Program-made: the position numbers and the translations under genes | DNA from: an uncultured Clostridia bacterium | GTDB lineage: Bacteria; Bacillota; Clostridia; Oscillospirales; Oscillospiraceae | Length of the DNA stretch: 7,152 nucleotides | Assembly (NCBI GenBank): GCA_947177005.1 | Contig: CAMWSZ010000143.1 | Location: 1 to 7,152 of the forward strand | Reading direction: 5' to 3' | The notes under the pieces: generated by a model | The model's input: the letters and a program-made list of their open reading frames with translations, nothing else | Database searches by the model: none | What the model was told of the DNA's origin: nothing | Shown: positions 1 to 6,154 of the stretch, one piece after another | How positions within the stretch are numbered: the stretch's first letter is position 1 | How the letters are laid out: every line of letters starts with the position of its first letter

Positions 1-60
1 ATCGTATGCTTTGAGCTGCTGTACCGGCTGTGGATCAAAGTTCAGAACAAATTTGCTTAG
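1..60 (+). CDS. C-terminal end of an unidentified protein (partial)
   Basis: An open frame enters from the left edge and ends at TAG 58-60, giving 19 residues with the tail FELLYRLWIKVQNKFA. The stretch is amphipathic and rich in aromatic and basic residues, as in the cytoplasmic tail after a last membrane helix. It ends 21 bp before the csaB start on the same strand, so it is probably the upstream member of the same envelope operon. Too little is present to name a family. In related Clostridia a membrane protein or a glycosyltransferase often lies beside csaB, but that is inference from context only. Confidence 0.55.
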   Translation: MVCFELLYRLWIKVQNKFA

Positions 61-81
61 AATTGCGTAGGATAAGAGAGC

Positions 82-1179
82 ATGTACAAAATTCTGATAT
101 CGGGCTACTACGGCTTTAACAACATCGGCGACGAGTCTATTCTCCGCACCGTCATCGACAACCTGCGGGAAAAGCTGCCGGATGTGAACATCACGGTTTT
201 GTCTCAAGACCCGGCCCAAACTGCGGAGAAGTACGGCGTCAAAGCCGCCCGCCGGATGTCTGTTCCGGACATTTTCCGGTCTGTACGGCGATGCGATTTA
301 CTGCTGTCGGGCGGCGGCAGTCTGCTTCAGGATGCCACCTCGGGACGCAGTATCCTATATTATTTATTTATTCTGCGTCTGGCGCAGCTGTTGGGCAAGC
401 AGACCTTTATCTACAGTCAGGGCATCGGACCTATCTCCGCGCCCCGAAACCGCAGGCTGACGTGCAGGGTCCTCCGCCGGACGGACGGCATTGTCGTCCG
501 GGACGCCAAGAGCCGGGATCTGCTGCTGGAGATCGGCGTGCCTGCAAAACTGGTGCATGTGACGGCGGACCCGGTGATCCGCGTGAAAAAACCGGACCTG
601 ACGCAGGGCAGCGCAATTTTGGCACGGGAGGGCTGTCCCAAACGCGAGGGACGGCTGACCATTGGCTGGGCGGTGAAGGCCCGAAAGCCCAACAAAACCT
701 TTTTACAGGAGGTGGAGAAGTGCATCCTGTGGCTGCGGGAGGAGTACAACGCGGATTCTGTATTGATTCCCTTTTTCCACGACGAGGACGTGAGCGTATG
801 CAAAGCGGTGGCGGAACGTCTGGAGGGGCAGGCCGGATGCCTGCGGCAAAAGTATCTGTCAGAGGAGACGCTGTCCATTATCGGCTGTATGGACGTGCTG
901 GTGGGCGTGCGGCTGCACTCACTGATCTACGCGGCGGTTATGGGGGTGCCGATGATCGGGGTATCCTATGACCCAAAAGTCGATTCCTTTCTGGCCTCCA
1001 TCCGGCGTCCCACCCATTTCACAGTGAATAATTTCACGCTGGAGGGCTTTCAGACCGTTTTCCGCGAGACCCTGCGGGACCGAGAGGCCATTTGTGACAC
1101 GACCGCCCGGTGTCTGGACGGCCTTATCTCCAGTCTGGACAGAAACGAAGAGCTGATCCGCTCGCTGATGAAGCCCTGA
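82..1179 (+). CDS. csaB: Polysaccharide pyruvyl transferase CsaB
   Basis: A 365-residue protein of the polysaccharide pyruvyl transferase family. These enzymes transfer a pyruvyl group from phosphoenolpyruvate to a sugar of a wall polymer as a ketal; CsaB acts on the secondary cell wall polysaccharide that SLH domains bind. Visible landmarks are the N-terminal glycine-rich loop GYYGFNNIGDES (residues 8-19), SGGGSLLQD (76-84), YSQGIGP (111-117), VRD (139-141), GWAVKARKP (195-203), and the C-terminal half signature VGVRLHSLIYAA (274-285) followed by GVSYDPKV (293-300). The Arg-Leu-His of that signature is the conserved core of the family's C-terminal Rossmann-like half. There is no signal peptide, so a cytoplasmic enzyme is expected. 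Length is normal and both halves are intact. The start is ATG 82, with only a weak purine-rich SD (GGATAAGAGAG, 70-80). The murJ-like gene follows after 39 bp. Family is certain; the exact acceptor is inferred. Confidence 0.93.
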   Translation: MYKILISGYYGFNNIGDESILRTVIDNLREKLPDVNITVLSQDPAQTAEKYGVKAARRMSVPDIFRSVRRCDLLLSGGGSLLQDATSGRSILYYLFILRLAQLLGKQTFIYSQGIGPISAPRNRRLTCRVLRRTDGIVVRDAKSRDLLLEIGVPAKLVHVTADPVIRVKKPDLTQGSAILAREGCPKREGRLTIGWAVKARKPNKTFLQEVEKCILWLREEYNADSVLIPFFHDEDVSVCKAVAERLEGQAGCLRQKYLSEETLSIIGCMDVLVGVRLHSLIYAAVMGVPMIGVSYDPKVDSFLASIRRPTHFTVNNFTLEGFQTVFRETLRDREAICDTTARCLDGLISSLDRNEELIRSLMKP

Positions 1180-1218
1180 TTCGGCGGGAAACCTATATGG
1201 TGTAATCGAGGAAAAATC

Positions 1219-2736
1219 ATGAAACGAAATCAAACCGTAAATCTGATAGGGGCCGTGACGCTGGTCACGCTCATGGCAAAAATGCTGGGGATCGTCCGGG
1301 AGGCTTTGCAGGCCAGGGCTTACGGCACGCAGGAAGCCGCCAATCTGTACACCGCCGCCAACAACAATACTATTTATCTCTTCACCACGGCGGCCTATGC
1401 GCTGTGCATTGCGGCTGTGCCCATTCTGACGCCACGCCTGCGGCGGAACCGGCAGGAGGGCTGTAAGGCTGCCGGGAATCTGCTGACGGTCACCGTTCTG
1501 GCGTGTCTTGCGGTAGCCGGGCTGTGGATTGGTGCGACGTTCACGCCTCTCATGAATTTTCTGTGGGACGGAACCGCCTCCGAAACAGCGCAGCTGGCGT
1601 CCTATATGCGGATCATGGCGCTGGCGCTGCCGGTAATCGGCGCGGCGTACCTGCTGGTGGCGCTGTTCCAATCGCTGGAGCACTTTGTTTTGCAGGGCAG
1701 CATGTCCATTCCGTATAATATTGTGCTGATTATATTTCTGTCGTTCTTTGCGGAGAAAATGGGGGTAGTCGGCTATGTGTGCGCGGTTACGGCGGCGTGG
1801 CTTTTACAGCTGGGGATGACCATTCCGTATATGCTGAAGGAGCAGTACCGTCCACAGTTTCGTTTGGATCTGCACGCGGAGTATGTAAAAACATTTTTCC
1901 GCACCGCTCTGGTGACAGTGCTCACAACCTCCATTTTTCTCTTCTGCTATCTCCAGGACTCCGGCATGACCGCACGGCTCACCGGCAGTCCGGTCAGCGC
2001 GTTTTACTATGCGGATAAGCTGTTTACGCCTTTGACCACTACGCTGATCTACAGCATCAGCACGGTACTGTTTCCGAAATTCAGTCAGGAGTATGCCTCC
2101 ACGGACCAAAAGACCTACCGCCGGTATATCTGGGGCGTTCTGCGGACCACACTGGCAGTAATTCTGCCCATGTCGGCGGTATTGGCGGCGTTCGGCACGC
2201 CGATTGTCAAGGTACTGTTTGAGGGCGGCAATTTTGACGCCTCCTCAACAGCCGCTACCGGCGCGATTTTTACCACCTACGCCCTGTCAATGGCCGGGTT
2301 CTGTGCGCTGGACCTGCTGAGCAAGGCGTATTATACAATGGAAAAGACGCTGGAGCCGCTGCTGGTCAATGCGGGCATACTGGTGTGCAACTGGGGCCTG
2401 AACCATATCATGGGAGCCCGGTTTGGCGGGGCCGGTCTGGCGGCGGCCACGGCAATCTCGATTACGCTGGGCGGCGTTGCAATGGGAATGCTGTTTCTGC
2501 GGAGGACCGGGGGCATTCAGGTGACGCCGCTGGCAAAAAGCCTGCTGTGCGCACTGCTGGCTATTGGAATACTCCAGGTCCTGACGGGGCGGCTGCTGAA
2601 CGGTTTGGAAGGGAAGATTCTGCTTGTAGCAAAATGTGTTGGTATGGGCGCTGTGGCGGCGATTGCGTATGTGCTGCTGATGCTGCTGGTAAAGCAAGAG
2701 GATCTTATGGAGATCATTAAACGATATTACAAATAA
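1219..2736 (+). CDS. MurJ/MviN-family lipid-linked precursor flippase (MurJ-like)
   Basis: A 505-residue integral membrane protein of the MOP superfamily, MurJ/MviN branch, with about 14 hydrophobic segments spread from residue 8 to 492, the usual number and length for the family. MurJ flips lipid II across the cytoplasmic membrane. Family landmarks are LMAKMLGIVREALQARAYG (18-36), the FYYADKLF stretch before helix 8 (262-269), STVLFPKFS (281-289) and FEGGNFD (334-340). By hand comparison with E. coli MurJ as I remember it, Arg24 is kept (Arg27), Arg18 is Lys21, Asp39 is Asn42, the Arg52-Arg53 pair is absent (around residues 53-55), Arg270 is Lys267 and Glu273 is Thr270. The central cavity is thus less charged than in a standard lipid II flippase. 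With csaB 39 bp upstream, a flippase for a secondary wall polymer precursor is a fair alternative. Start ATG 1219 is preceded by GAGG (1208-1211). I leave the symbol blank because orthology to the essential MurJ is unproven. Confidence 0.9.
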   Translation: MKRNQTVNLIGAVTLVTLMAKMLGIVREALQARAYGTQEAANLYTAANNNTIYLFTTAAYALCIAAVPILTPRLRRNRQEGCKAAGNLLTVTVLACLAVAGLWIGATFTPLMNFLWDGTASETAQLASYMRIMALALPVIGAAYLLVALFQSLEHFVLQGSMSIPYNIVLIIFLSFFAEKMGVVGYVCAVTAAWLLQLGMTIPYMLKEQYRPQFRLDLHAEYVKTFFRTALVTVLTTSIFLFCYLQDSGMTARLTGSPVSAFYYADKLFTPLTTTLIYSISTVLFPKFSQEYASTDQKTYRRYIWGVLRTTLAVILPMSAVLAAFGTPIVKVLFEGGNFDASSTAATGAIFTTYALSMAGFCALDLLSKAYYTMEKTLEPLLVNAGILVCNWGLNHIMGARFGGAGLAAATAISITLGGVAMGMLFLRRTGGIQVTPLAKSLLCALLAIGILQVLTGRLLNGLEGKILLVAKCVGMGAVAAIAYVLLMLLVKQEDLMEIIKRYYK

Positions 2737-2743
2737 AGCATTT

Positions 2744-2778
2744 GCCCCGCGCTCAATGTGAGTGCGGGGCGGTTTTTT
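2744..2778 (+). terminator. Intrinsic terminator of the csaB/murJ-like operon
   Basis: A 12-bp stem pairs 2744-2755 with 2759-2770 around a 3-nt loop. It begins GCCCCGC and contains a single G-U pair (2751/2763). A run of six T follows (2773-2778). It starts 7 bp after the murJ-like stop codon. Read on the minus strand, the stem has one A-C mismatch and no good T-run after it, so it is mainly a plus-strand terminator. It sits 6 bp from the stop of the convergent epoxide hydrolase gene and also separates the two converging transcripts. Confidence 0.92.
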
Positions 2779-2784
2779 CGTTAT

Positions 2785-3870
2785 TTAAGAAATCAGATTC
2801 ATAAACTGCGAAACGTTTGCCGCAAATCTTTCCGGCTGTTCCAAAGCGGTAAAATGCCCGCCGCGGGGCATTTTCGTATACTGTATGACAGGATAGTTCT
2901 TTTGGACCCATTCCATCGGGACAGGAAGAACATCATATGGGAATGCGGCAATAGCCGTCGGGACAGTAATTTTCCCCAAAGGCGGCAGGGTAAAGGTATT
3001 GCCGTGATAGGCACGTATTGAGGTACAGGCCGTATTCGTCATCCAATAGAGGGTCAGACAATCCAGAAGATCGTCCATGGACAGCAGTTCCCAGTCGCTC
3101 CATGCGTGATACTTCTCCGTAATCCAAGCCGCCATTCCTGCGGGCGAATCACTGAGCAAATAGGCCAGGGTCTGAGGCTTTGTGCTGTGAATATTGATGT
3201 AAGCGGCCTCCGTTCGCAGCCAATCGTTGGCCCGGCGTTTATAATCGAGTTCGGCAGGGGACAGCTTTTCGTCCGGAGCATTGATAAGATCCCACGCCAT
3301 TCCCACATCGGTGAGATGAATGCCCTTGACCTCCTGCGGATATTTTGCGGCGAGATAGCATGTCACGCCGCGGCCCATGTCACCGCCTGAGGCCGCATAT
3401 TCTTTATACCCCAGAATTTCCGTCATTAGACGGTGCCACAGGTCCGCAACCTTGGTGTTATTGATAAATCCCTGCGGCGGCAGTGTTGAAAACGCAAATC
3501 CCGGCAGGGAAGGAACCACAAGGTCAAATTCGGACAGCAAGGGAAATATTTTTGCATACCGCAGGAAACTGTCCGGCCAGCCATGGGTCAGCAGCAACGG
3601 CAGCGCGTCTTTACGGGAACCCGGAATATGGAAATAATAAATCGTCATCCCATCCAGTTCGCATGTAAACTGAGGGTATTGATTCAGCTCCTTCTCCTTT
3701 TTTGTCCAGTCGTACCTGTGACGCCAGCAGGACAGAAGGCATTCCATATATTCATCATCCACCCCTAATTCCCAATTACCGGATTTCAATGCCTTCGGAA
3801 CCCTTGTACAGCAGATGCGGTTGCGCAGGTCCTCGATCTGTTTCTCCTCAAAATGAATACTGACTTTCAT
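2785..3870 (-). CDS. Epoxide hydrolase (EHN-domain alpha/beta hydrolase)
   Basis: A 361-residue soluble protein with the N-terminal epoxide hydrolase domain (about 3-110) followed by an alpha/beta hydrolase fold. It would open epoxides to vicinal diols through a covalent ester on an aspartate. Seen in the sequence: oxyanion motif HGWPDS (96-101), nucleophile elbow SGGDMGRG with Asp164, a lid with TKPQTLAY (230-237) and candidate ring-opening tyrosines Tyr224 and Tyr288, FPYD with Asp313 as probable charge-relay acid, and GGHF with His339, 26 residues after Asp313. An Asp nucleophile in GGDxG plus the lid tyrosines favours epoxide hydrolase over esterase or haloalkane dehalogenase. There is no membrane anchor or signal peptide, so it is cytoplasmic. 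The frame stays open upstream to an ATG at 4059, but that ATG lies inside the rplQ terminator; ATG 3868-3870 has AGGAGG 4 nt upstream and starts at the usual family N-terminus. The natural substrate is unknown. Confidence 0.92.
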   Translation of the reverse strand: MKVSIHFEEKQIEDLRNRICCTRVPKALKSGNWELGVDDEYMECLLSCWRHRYDWTKKEKELNQYPQFTCELDGMTIYYFHIPGSRKDALPLLLTHGWPDSFLRYAKIFPLLSEFDLVVPSLPGFAFSTLPPQGFINNTKVADLWHRLMTEILGYKEYAASGGDMGRGVTCYLAAKYPQEVKGIHLTDVGMAWDLINAPDEKLSPAELDYKRRANDWLRTEAAYINIHSTKPQTLAYLLSDSPAGMAAWITEKYHAWSDWELLSMDDLLDCLTLYWMTNTACTSIRAYHGNTFTLPPLGKITVPTAIAAFPYDVLPVPMEWVQKNYPVIQYTKMPRGGHFTALEQPERFAANVSQFMNLIS

Positions 3871-3874
3871 GCTG

Positions 3875-3880
3875 CCTCCT
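3875..3880 (-). promoter_or_regulatory. Ribosome binding site fixing the epoxide hydrolase start
   Basis: The minus strand reads AGGAGG, then CAGC, then ATG at 3870. This full SD match sets the start here and excludes the 63 extra upstream codons of the open frame, which run through the spacer and the terminator of the ribosomal operon. Confidence 0.85.
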
Positions 3881-3932
3881 GTATGTCTACACTTTGATTG
3901 TTTAAAGATTTCCACAATATCGCTGCTTTTTG

Positions 3933-3938
3933 AGTATA
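3933..3938 (-). promoter_or_regulatory. Candidate -10 element for the epoxide hydrolase gene
   Basis: The minus strand has TATACT, one mismatch from TATAAT, 62 bp upstream of the start codon in an A/T-rich spacer that follows a strong terminator. A separate promoter is therefore expected in this spacer. No convincing -35 hexamer lies 16-18 bp upstream: the sequence there is AAAAGG. A TTGACG (3982-3987) exists but is too far away to pair with it. The assignment is tentative. Confidence 0.25.
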
Positions 3939-3952
3939 ATCCTTTATTTTTT

Positions 3953-3984
3953 ACGCCTTTTTTCCGAATATGATGTAGCGGCGT
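3953..3984. repeat. Imperfect inverted repeat in the epoxide hydrolase leader
   Basis: ACGCC (3953-3957) pairs with GGCGT (3980-3984) across a 22-bp gap. The pairing resumes as T-run against A-run on the outside after a single bulged C (3985). It lies just upstream of the candidate -10 and could be an operator or a leader hairpin. Arms of five bases are weak evidence. Confidence 0.2.
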
Positions 3985-4024
3985 CAAAAAGTTTTCCACA
4001 AAACCCGCTGTCTTTGTTGATTTC

Positions 4025-4073
4025 AAAAAGCCCTTTCGTATGTGTAGTACTCCACACACGAAAGGGCTTTTTT
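4025..4073 (-). terminator. Terminator of the ribosomal/alpha operon after rplQ
   Basis: A 15-bp perfect stem pairs 4025-4039 with 4058-4072. It is extended by four more pairs (4041-4044 with 4053-4056) after one mismatch, with an 8-nt loop. The core arm is AAGCCCTTTCGT. On the minus strand the 3' arm ends in a T-run, and the hairpin begins about 8 bp after the rplQ stop. The A-run and T-run flank both sides, so it could work in either direction. It separates the alpha operon from the epoxide hydrolase gene. Confidence 0.93.
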
Positions 4074-4080
4074 GTACGGC

Positions 4081-4422
4081 TTAAACCAGCTCGATCATTG
4101 CTGTTTCCGCGGCGTCTCCGCGGCGGACGCCGGTGCGCGTGATACGGGTATAGCCGCCCTTGCGCTCGGCATAGTTGGGTGCGATCTCCTTGAAGACCTT
4201 CTTCACCACATCCTCGCGGGTGATGAACGTCATAGCCTTACGGTACGCCGCCAGATCACCGCGTTTACCCAGCGTGATCATCTTTTCCGCCATAGGACGG
4301 ATCTCCTTGCAGCGGGTGACGGTACTCTCCATCTTCCCATTATCCAGGAAATCCGTGACCTGCTGGCGGAGCATGGCCCTGCGTTGGTCGGTTGTTTTAC
4401 CGAGCTTGCGTGTTCCGGGCAT
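4081..4422 (-). CDS. rplQ: 50S ribosomal protein L17
   Basis: A 113-residue L17 protein of the large ribosomal subunit; it binds 23S rRNA near the peptide exit tunnel. Diagnostic stretches are RKLGKTTDQRRAMLRQ (5-20), KEIRPMAEKMITLGKRGD (39-56), and the C-terminal APNYAERKGGYTRITRTG followed by RRGDAAETAMIELV, which ends the protein as in the family. The length is typical of the short Gram-positive form. ATG 4422 is preceded by AAAGGAGG (4431-4438) with 8 nt spacing. It is the last gene of the alpha operon, 68 bp after rpoA, and is followed directly by the operon terminator. Hairpins in the rpoA-rplQ spacer may affect its expression. Confidence 0.98.
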   Translation of the reverse strand: MPGTRKLGKTTDQRRAMLRQQVTDFLDNGKMESTVTRCKEIRPMAEKMITLGKRGDLAAYRKAMTFITREDVVKKVFKEIAPNYAERKGGYTRITRTGVRRGDAAETAMIELV

Positions 4423-4440
4423 GTTGCTCTCCTCCTTTAC

Positions 4441-4484
4441 AAAAAGGCTGTCAGCCTGCGCCTTTGGGTGTGCGCGGCCTTTTT
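4441..4484 (-). promoter_or_regulatory. Hairpins with T-run between rpoA and rplQ (possible attenuator)
   Basis: On the minus strand the spacer holds a small hairpin, AGGCT-GAC-AGCCT (4445-4457), followed at once by TTTT and then by the rplQ SD. The same 3' arm can instead pair over a longer range: AAAAAGGC at 4477-4484 with GCCTTTTT at 4441-4448, enclosing a GCGC/GCGC stem (4472-4475 with 4458-4461). These are mutually exclusive folds, one resembling a weak intrinsic terminator. A regulatory role is inference; the pairings are seen directly. Confidence 0.35.
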
Positions 4485-4490
4485 TATCTA

Positions 4491-5441
4491 TCAGTTGTTT
4501 TCTTCGTCCGTCAGAGACAGTCCCATCATCGACAGCTTGTTGATGACCTCCTCCAACGACTTGCGTCCCAGGTTGCGGACCTTCATCATTTCGTCCTCTG
4601 TCTTGCTGATGAGGTCCTCCACCGTATTGATATTGGCGCGTTTGAGGCAGTTAAAGCTGCGGACGCTGAGATCCAGCTCCTCAATGGTCAGCTCCAGCAC
4701 CTTATCCCGCTGTGTCTCGGCCTTTTCCACCACCGTAGACTTCATGCTCAGTGTATCGCTGAGGTCGGTGAACAGGGTAAAGTGGTCACAGAGGATTTTT
4801 GCGCCAAGAGACACGGCGTCTCTGGCGGAGATTGTGGAATCCGTCCATACCTCAATGGTCAGCTTATCGAAGTCGGTCATATTGCCCACGCGGGTATTTT
4901 CCACCGTATAGTTGACCTTATAGACCGGGGTATAAATAGAATCCACCGGGATCACGCCGATAATGCTCTGCTGGGACTTATTGCGGTCAGCGGGCACATA
5001 GCCGCGGCCATGACTGAGGGTGATCTCCATATTCAGCGTGGCGCCGCTGCCGAGAGTTGCGATATGCAGCTCAGGGTTCAGCACCTCCACCTCGCCGTCG
5101 CTCTTGATATCCCCGGCGGTCACCTCGCAGGGGCCCACCGCCTCGATAAAGACGGTTTTGCCTCCCTCGCTGTAGAGCTTGGTGATGAGCTGTTTGATAT
5201 TCAGCACGATCTCGGTGACGTCCTCTTTGACGCCGGGGATCGTGGTAAACTCATGCTGCACACCTGCAATTTTGATGCTGGTGGCGGCGGTGCCGGGGAG
5301 GGACGAGAGCATGATCCGCCGCAGGGCGTTGCCCAGGGTGGTGCCATACCCCCGCTCCAGGGGCTCTACCACGTACTTGCCATACGAATCGTCGCCGGGT
5401 GTTTCAATACACTCGATTTGGGGCTTCTCAATTTCAATCAT
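4491..5441 (-). CDS. rpoA: DNA-directed RNA polymerase subunit alpha
   Basis: A 316-residue alpha subunit; two copies scaffold beta and beta' in RNA polymerase. The N-terminal dimerisation domain (about 1-230) carries VEPLERGYGTTLGNALRRIMLSS (starting at residue 25) and SHGRGYVPADRNK (143-155). A linker of about 20 residues leads to the C-terminal domain (about 250-316), which contacts UP-element DNA and activators. DNA-contact residues match E. coli by hand alignment: Arg261 (Arg265), Asn264 (Asn268), Gly292 (Gly296) and Lys294 (Lys298), in VRSFNCLK and VRNLGRKSLEEV. Length is typical for Firmicutes. Start ATG 5441 has AAGGAGGG upstream with good spacing. It lies 80 bp after rpsD, the longest gap in this operon, and that gap contains a stable hairpin. 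No abnormality in the protein. Confidence 0.98.
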   Translation of the reverse strand: MIEIEKPQIECIETPGDDSYGKYVVEPLERGYGTTLGNALRRIMLSSLPGTAATSIKIAGVQHEFTTIPGVKEDVTEIVLNIKQLITKLYSEGGKTVFIEAVGPCEVTAGDIKSDGEVEVLNPELHIATLGSGATLNMEITLSHGRGYVPADRNKSQQSIIGVIPVDSIYTPVYKVNYTVENTRVGNMTDFDKLTIEVWTDSTISARDAVSLGAKILCDHFTLFTDLSDTLSMKSTVVEKAETQRDKVLELTIEELDLSVRSFNCLKRANINTVEDLISKTEDEMMKVRNLGRKSLEEVINKLSMMGLSLTDEENN

Positions 5442-5460
5442 CCAGTACCCTCCTTCTCAT

Positions 5461-5481
5461 GCGGGCCAACCGCTGACCCGC
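5461..5481 (-). promoter_or_regulatory. Stem-loop upstream of the rpoA ribosome binding site
   Basis: On the minus strand an 8-bp stem with one G-U pair and a 5-nt loop has arms GCGGGTCA and TTGGCCCGC-side bases pairing in register (5474-5481 with 5461-5468). It ends a few bases before the AAGGAGGG of rpoA. No T-run follows, so it is not an intrinsic terminator. It may be an RNA-processing, stability or translational control element; that role is inferred from position only. Confidence 0.4.
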
Positions 5482-5514
5482 GCTTACTACCATTCCTGTG
5501 ATTATCGAGGGCAG

Positions 5515-5520
5515 CCTCCT
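5515..5520 (-). promoter_or_regulatory. Orphan Shine-Dalgarno sequence after rpsD
   Basis: The minus strand has AGGAGG one base after the rpsD stop codon. No ATG, GTG or TTG occurs at a workable distance; the next ATG is about 21 nt away and opens only a 19-codon frame that runs into the rpoA start. It may be a relic of a lost gene or a chance match. Confidence 0.3.
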
Positions 5521-5521
5521 G

Positions 5522-6127
5522 TTACTTGGAGTACAACTCGACGATGAGATGCTCCTCAATGGGCATATCATTGATATCCTCGCGGACGGGGAGGCGGGAG
5601 ACGGAACCCTTGAGCACGTTTTTCTCACGGCTCAGCCACTCGGGCACCAGCACCATTGGGGCGTCCTCGCCGGTGAGGCGCTTGAAAATGGCGGAGGAAC
5701 GGCTGGCGTCCTTGACCTCCACGACGTCGCCGGGCTTGACGAGATAGGAGGGGATGTTGACTTTTTTACCGTTGACGGTAAAGTGTGCGTGGCTCACCAG
5801 CTGGCGGGCCTGACGGCGGGTGGACGCGAAGCCCAGGCGGTAGACCACGTTGTCCAGGCGGCGCTCAATGAGGACCAGCAGCTCCTCACCGGTTTTACCG
5901 GGCATACGGGCGGCCTTTTCGTAGTACATCCGGAACTGTTTTTCCATGACGCCGTACACGAATTTGACCTTCTGCTTCTCCTGAAGCTGCAGCGCATACT
6001 CGCTTTTTTTCTTCCGCATCTGATTGTTGGAGTTACGCTCGGTGTTTTTACCGGCATAGCCCATTGCGGCGGGAGAGATTCCCAGAGCCTTGCAGCGCTT
6101 GGCAATGGGCTGCATATTCTTAGCCAT
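5522..6127 (-). CDS. rpsD: 30S ribosomal protein S4
   Basis: A 201-residue S4 protein, a primary 16S rRNA binder that nucleates small-subunit assembly. The S4 RNA-binding domain is clear at about 88-150: ERRLDNVVYRLGF (88-100), STRRQARQLVSH (102-113), then FTVNGKKVNIPSYLVKPGD (116-134). KSEYALQLQEKQKVKF (41-56) and the C-terminal PIEEHLIVELYSK are also family hallmarks. The first 40 residues differ from the common form: there is no zinc-binding cysteine set (one Cys, residue 12) and no RRPYPPGxHG stretch; instead a short basic, Asn-rich segment is present. I recognise this as a variant seen in some Clostridia. Start ATG 6127 has AAGGAGG upstream with a rather long 12-nt spacing. The gene lies 27 bp after rpsK within the alpha operon. 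Confidence 0.97.
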   Translation of the reverse strand: MAKNMQPIAKRCKALGISPAAMGYAGKNTERNSNNQMRKKKSEYALQLQEKQKVKFVYGVMEKQFRMYYEKAARMPGKTGEELLVLIERRLDNVVYRLGFASTRRQARQLVSHAHFTVNGKKVNIPSYLVKPGDVVEVKDASRSSAIFKRLTGEDAPMVLVPEWLSREKNVLKGSVSRLPVREDINDMPIEEHLIVELYSK

Positions 6128-6154
6128 AATGAAAAATTTCCTCCTTCTTCCGAA

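Noticed and set aside
919..1683. Minus-strand open frame of 254 codons across the csaB/murJ-like junction
   Set aside because: It is Arg/Gln-rich and opposite two clear genes, with no SD and no recognisable domain.
3982..3987. TTGACG as a -35 element for the epoxide hydrolase gene
   Set aside because: No -10-like hexamer lies 16-18 bp downstream; the nearest good candidate (TATACT) is over 40 bp away.
3908..4000. Possible DnaA boxes or replication origin
   Set aside because: Only two imperfect matches are present, with no box cluster, no AT-rich unwinding tract of note and no dnaA or dnaN nearby.
3871..4059. N-terminal extension of the epoxide hydrolase to ATG 4059
   Set aside because: The extension would start inside the ribosomal operon terminator and translate the A/T-rich spacer. 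A full SD precedes the internal ATG at 3870, and the family's N-terminus starts there.
4392..5501. Plus-strand open frame of 369 codons antisense to rpoA
   Set aside because: It lies entirely opposite rpoA and its spacers, has no SD, and its translation has the His/Gly/Leu-rich composition typical of a mirror frame of a GC-rich gene.
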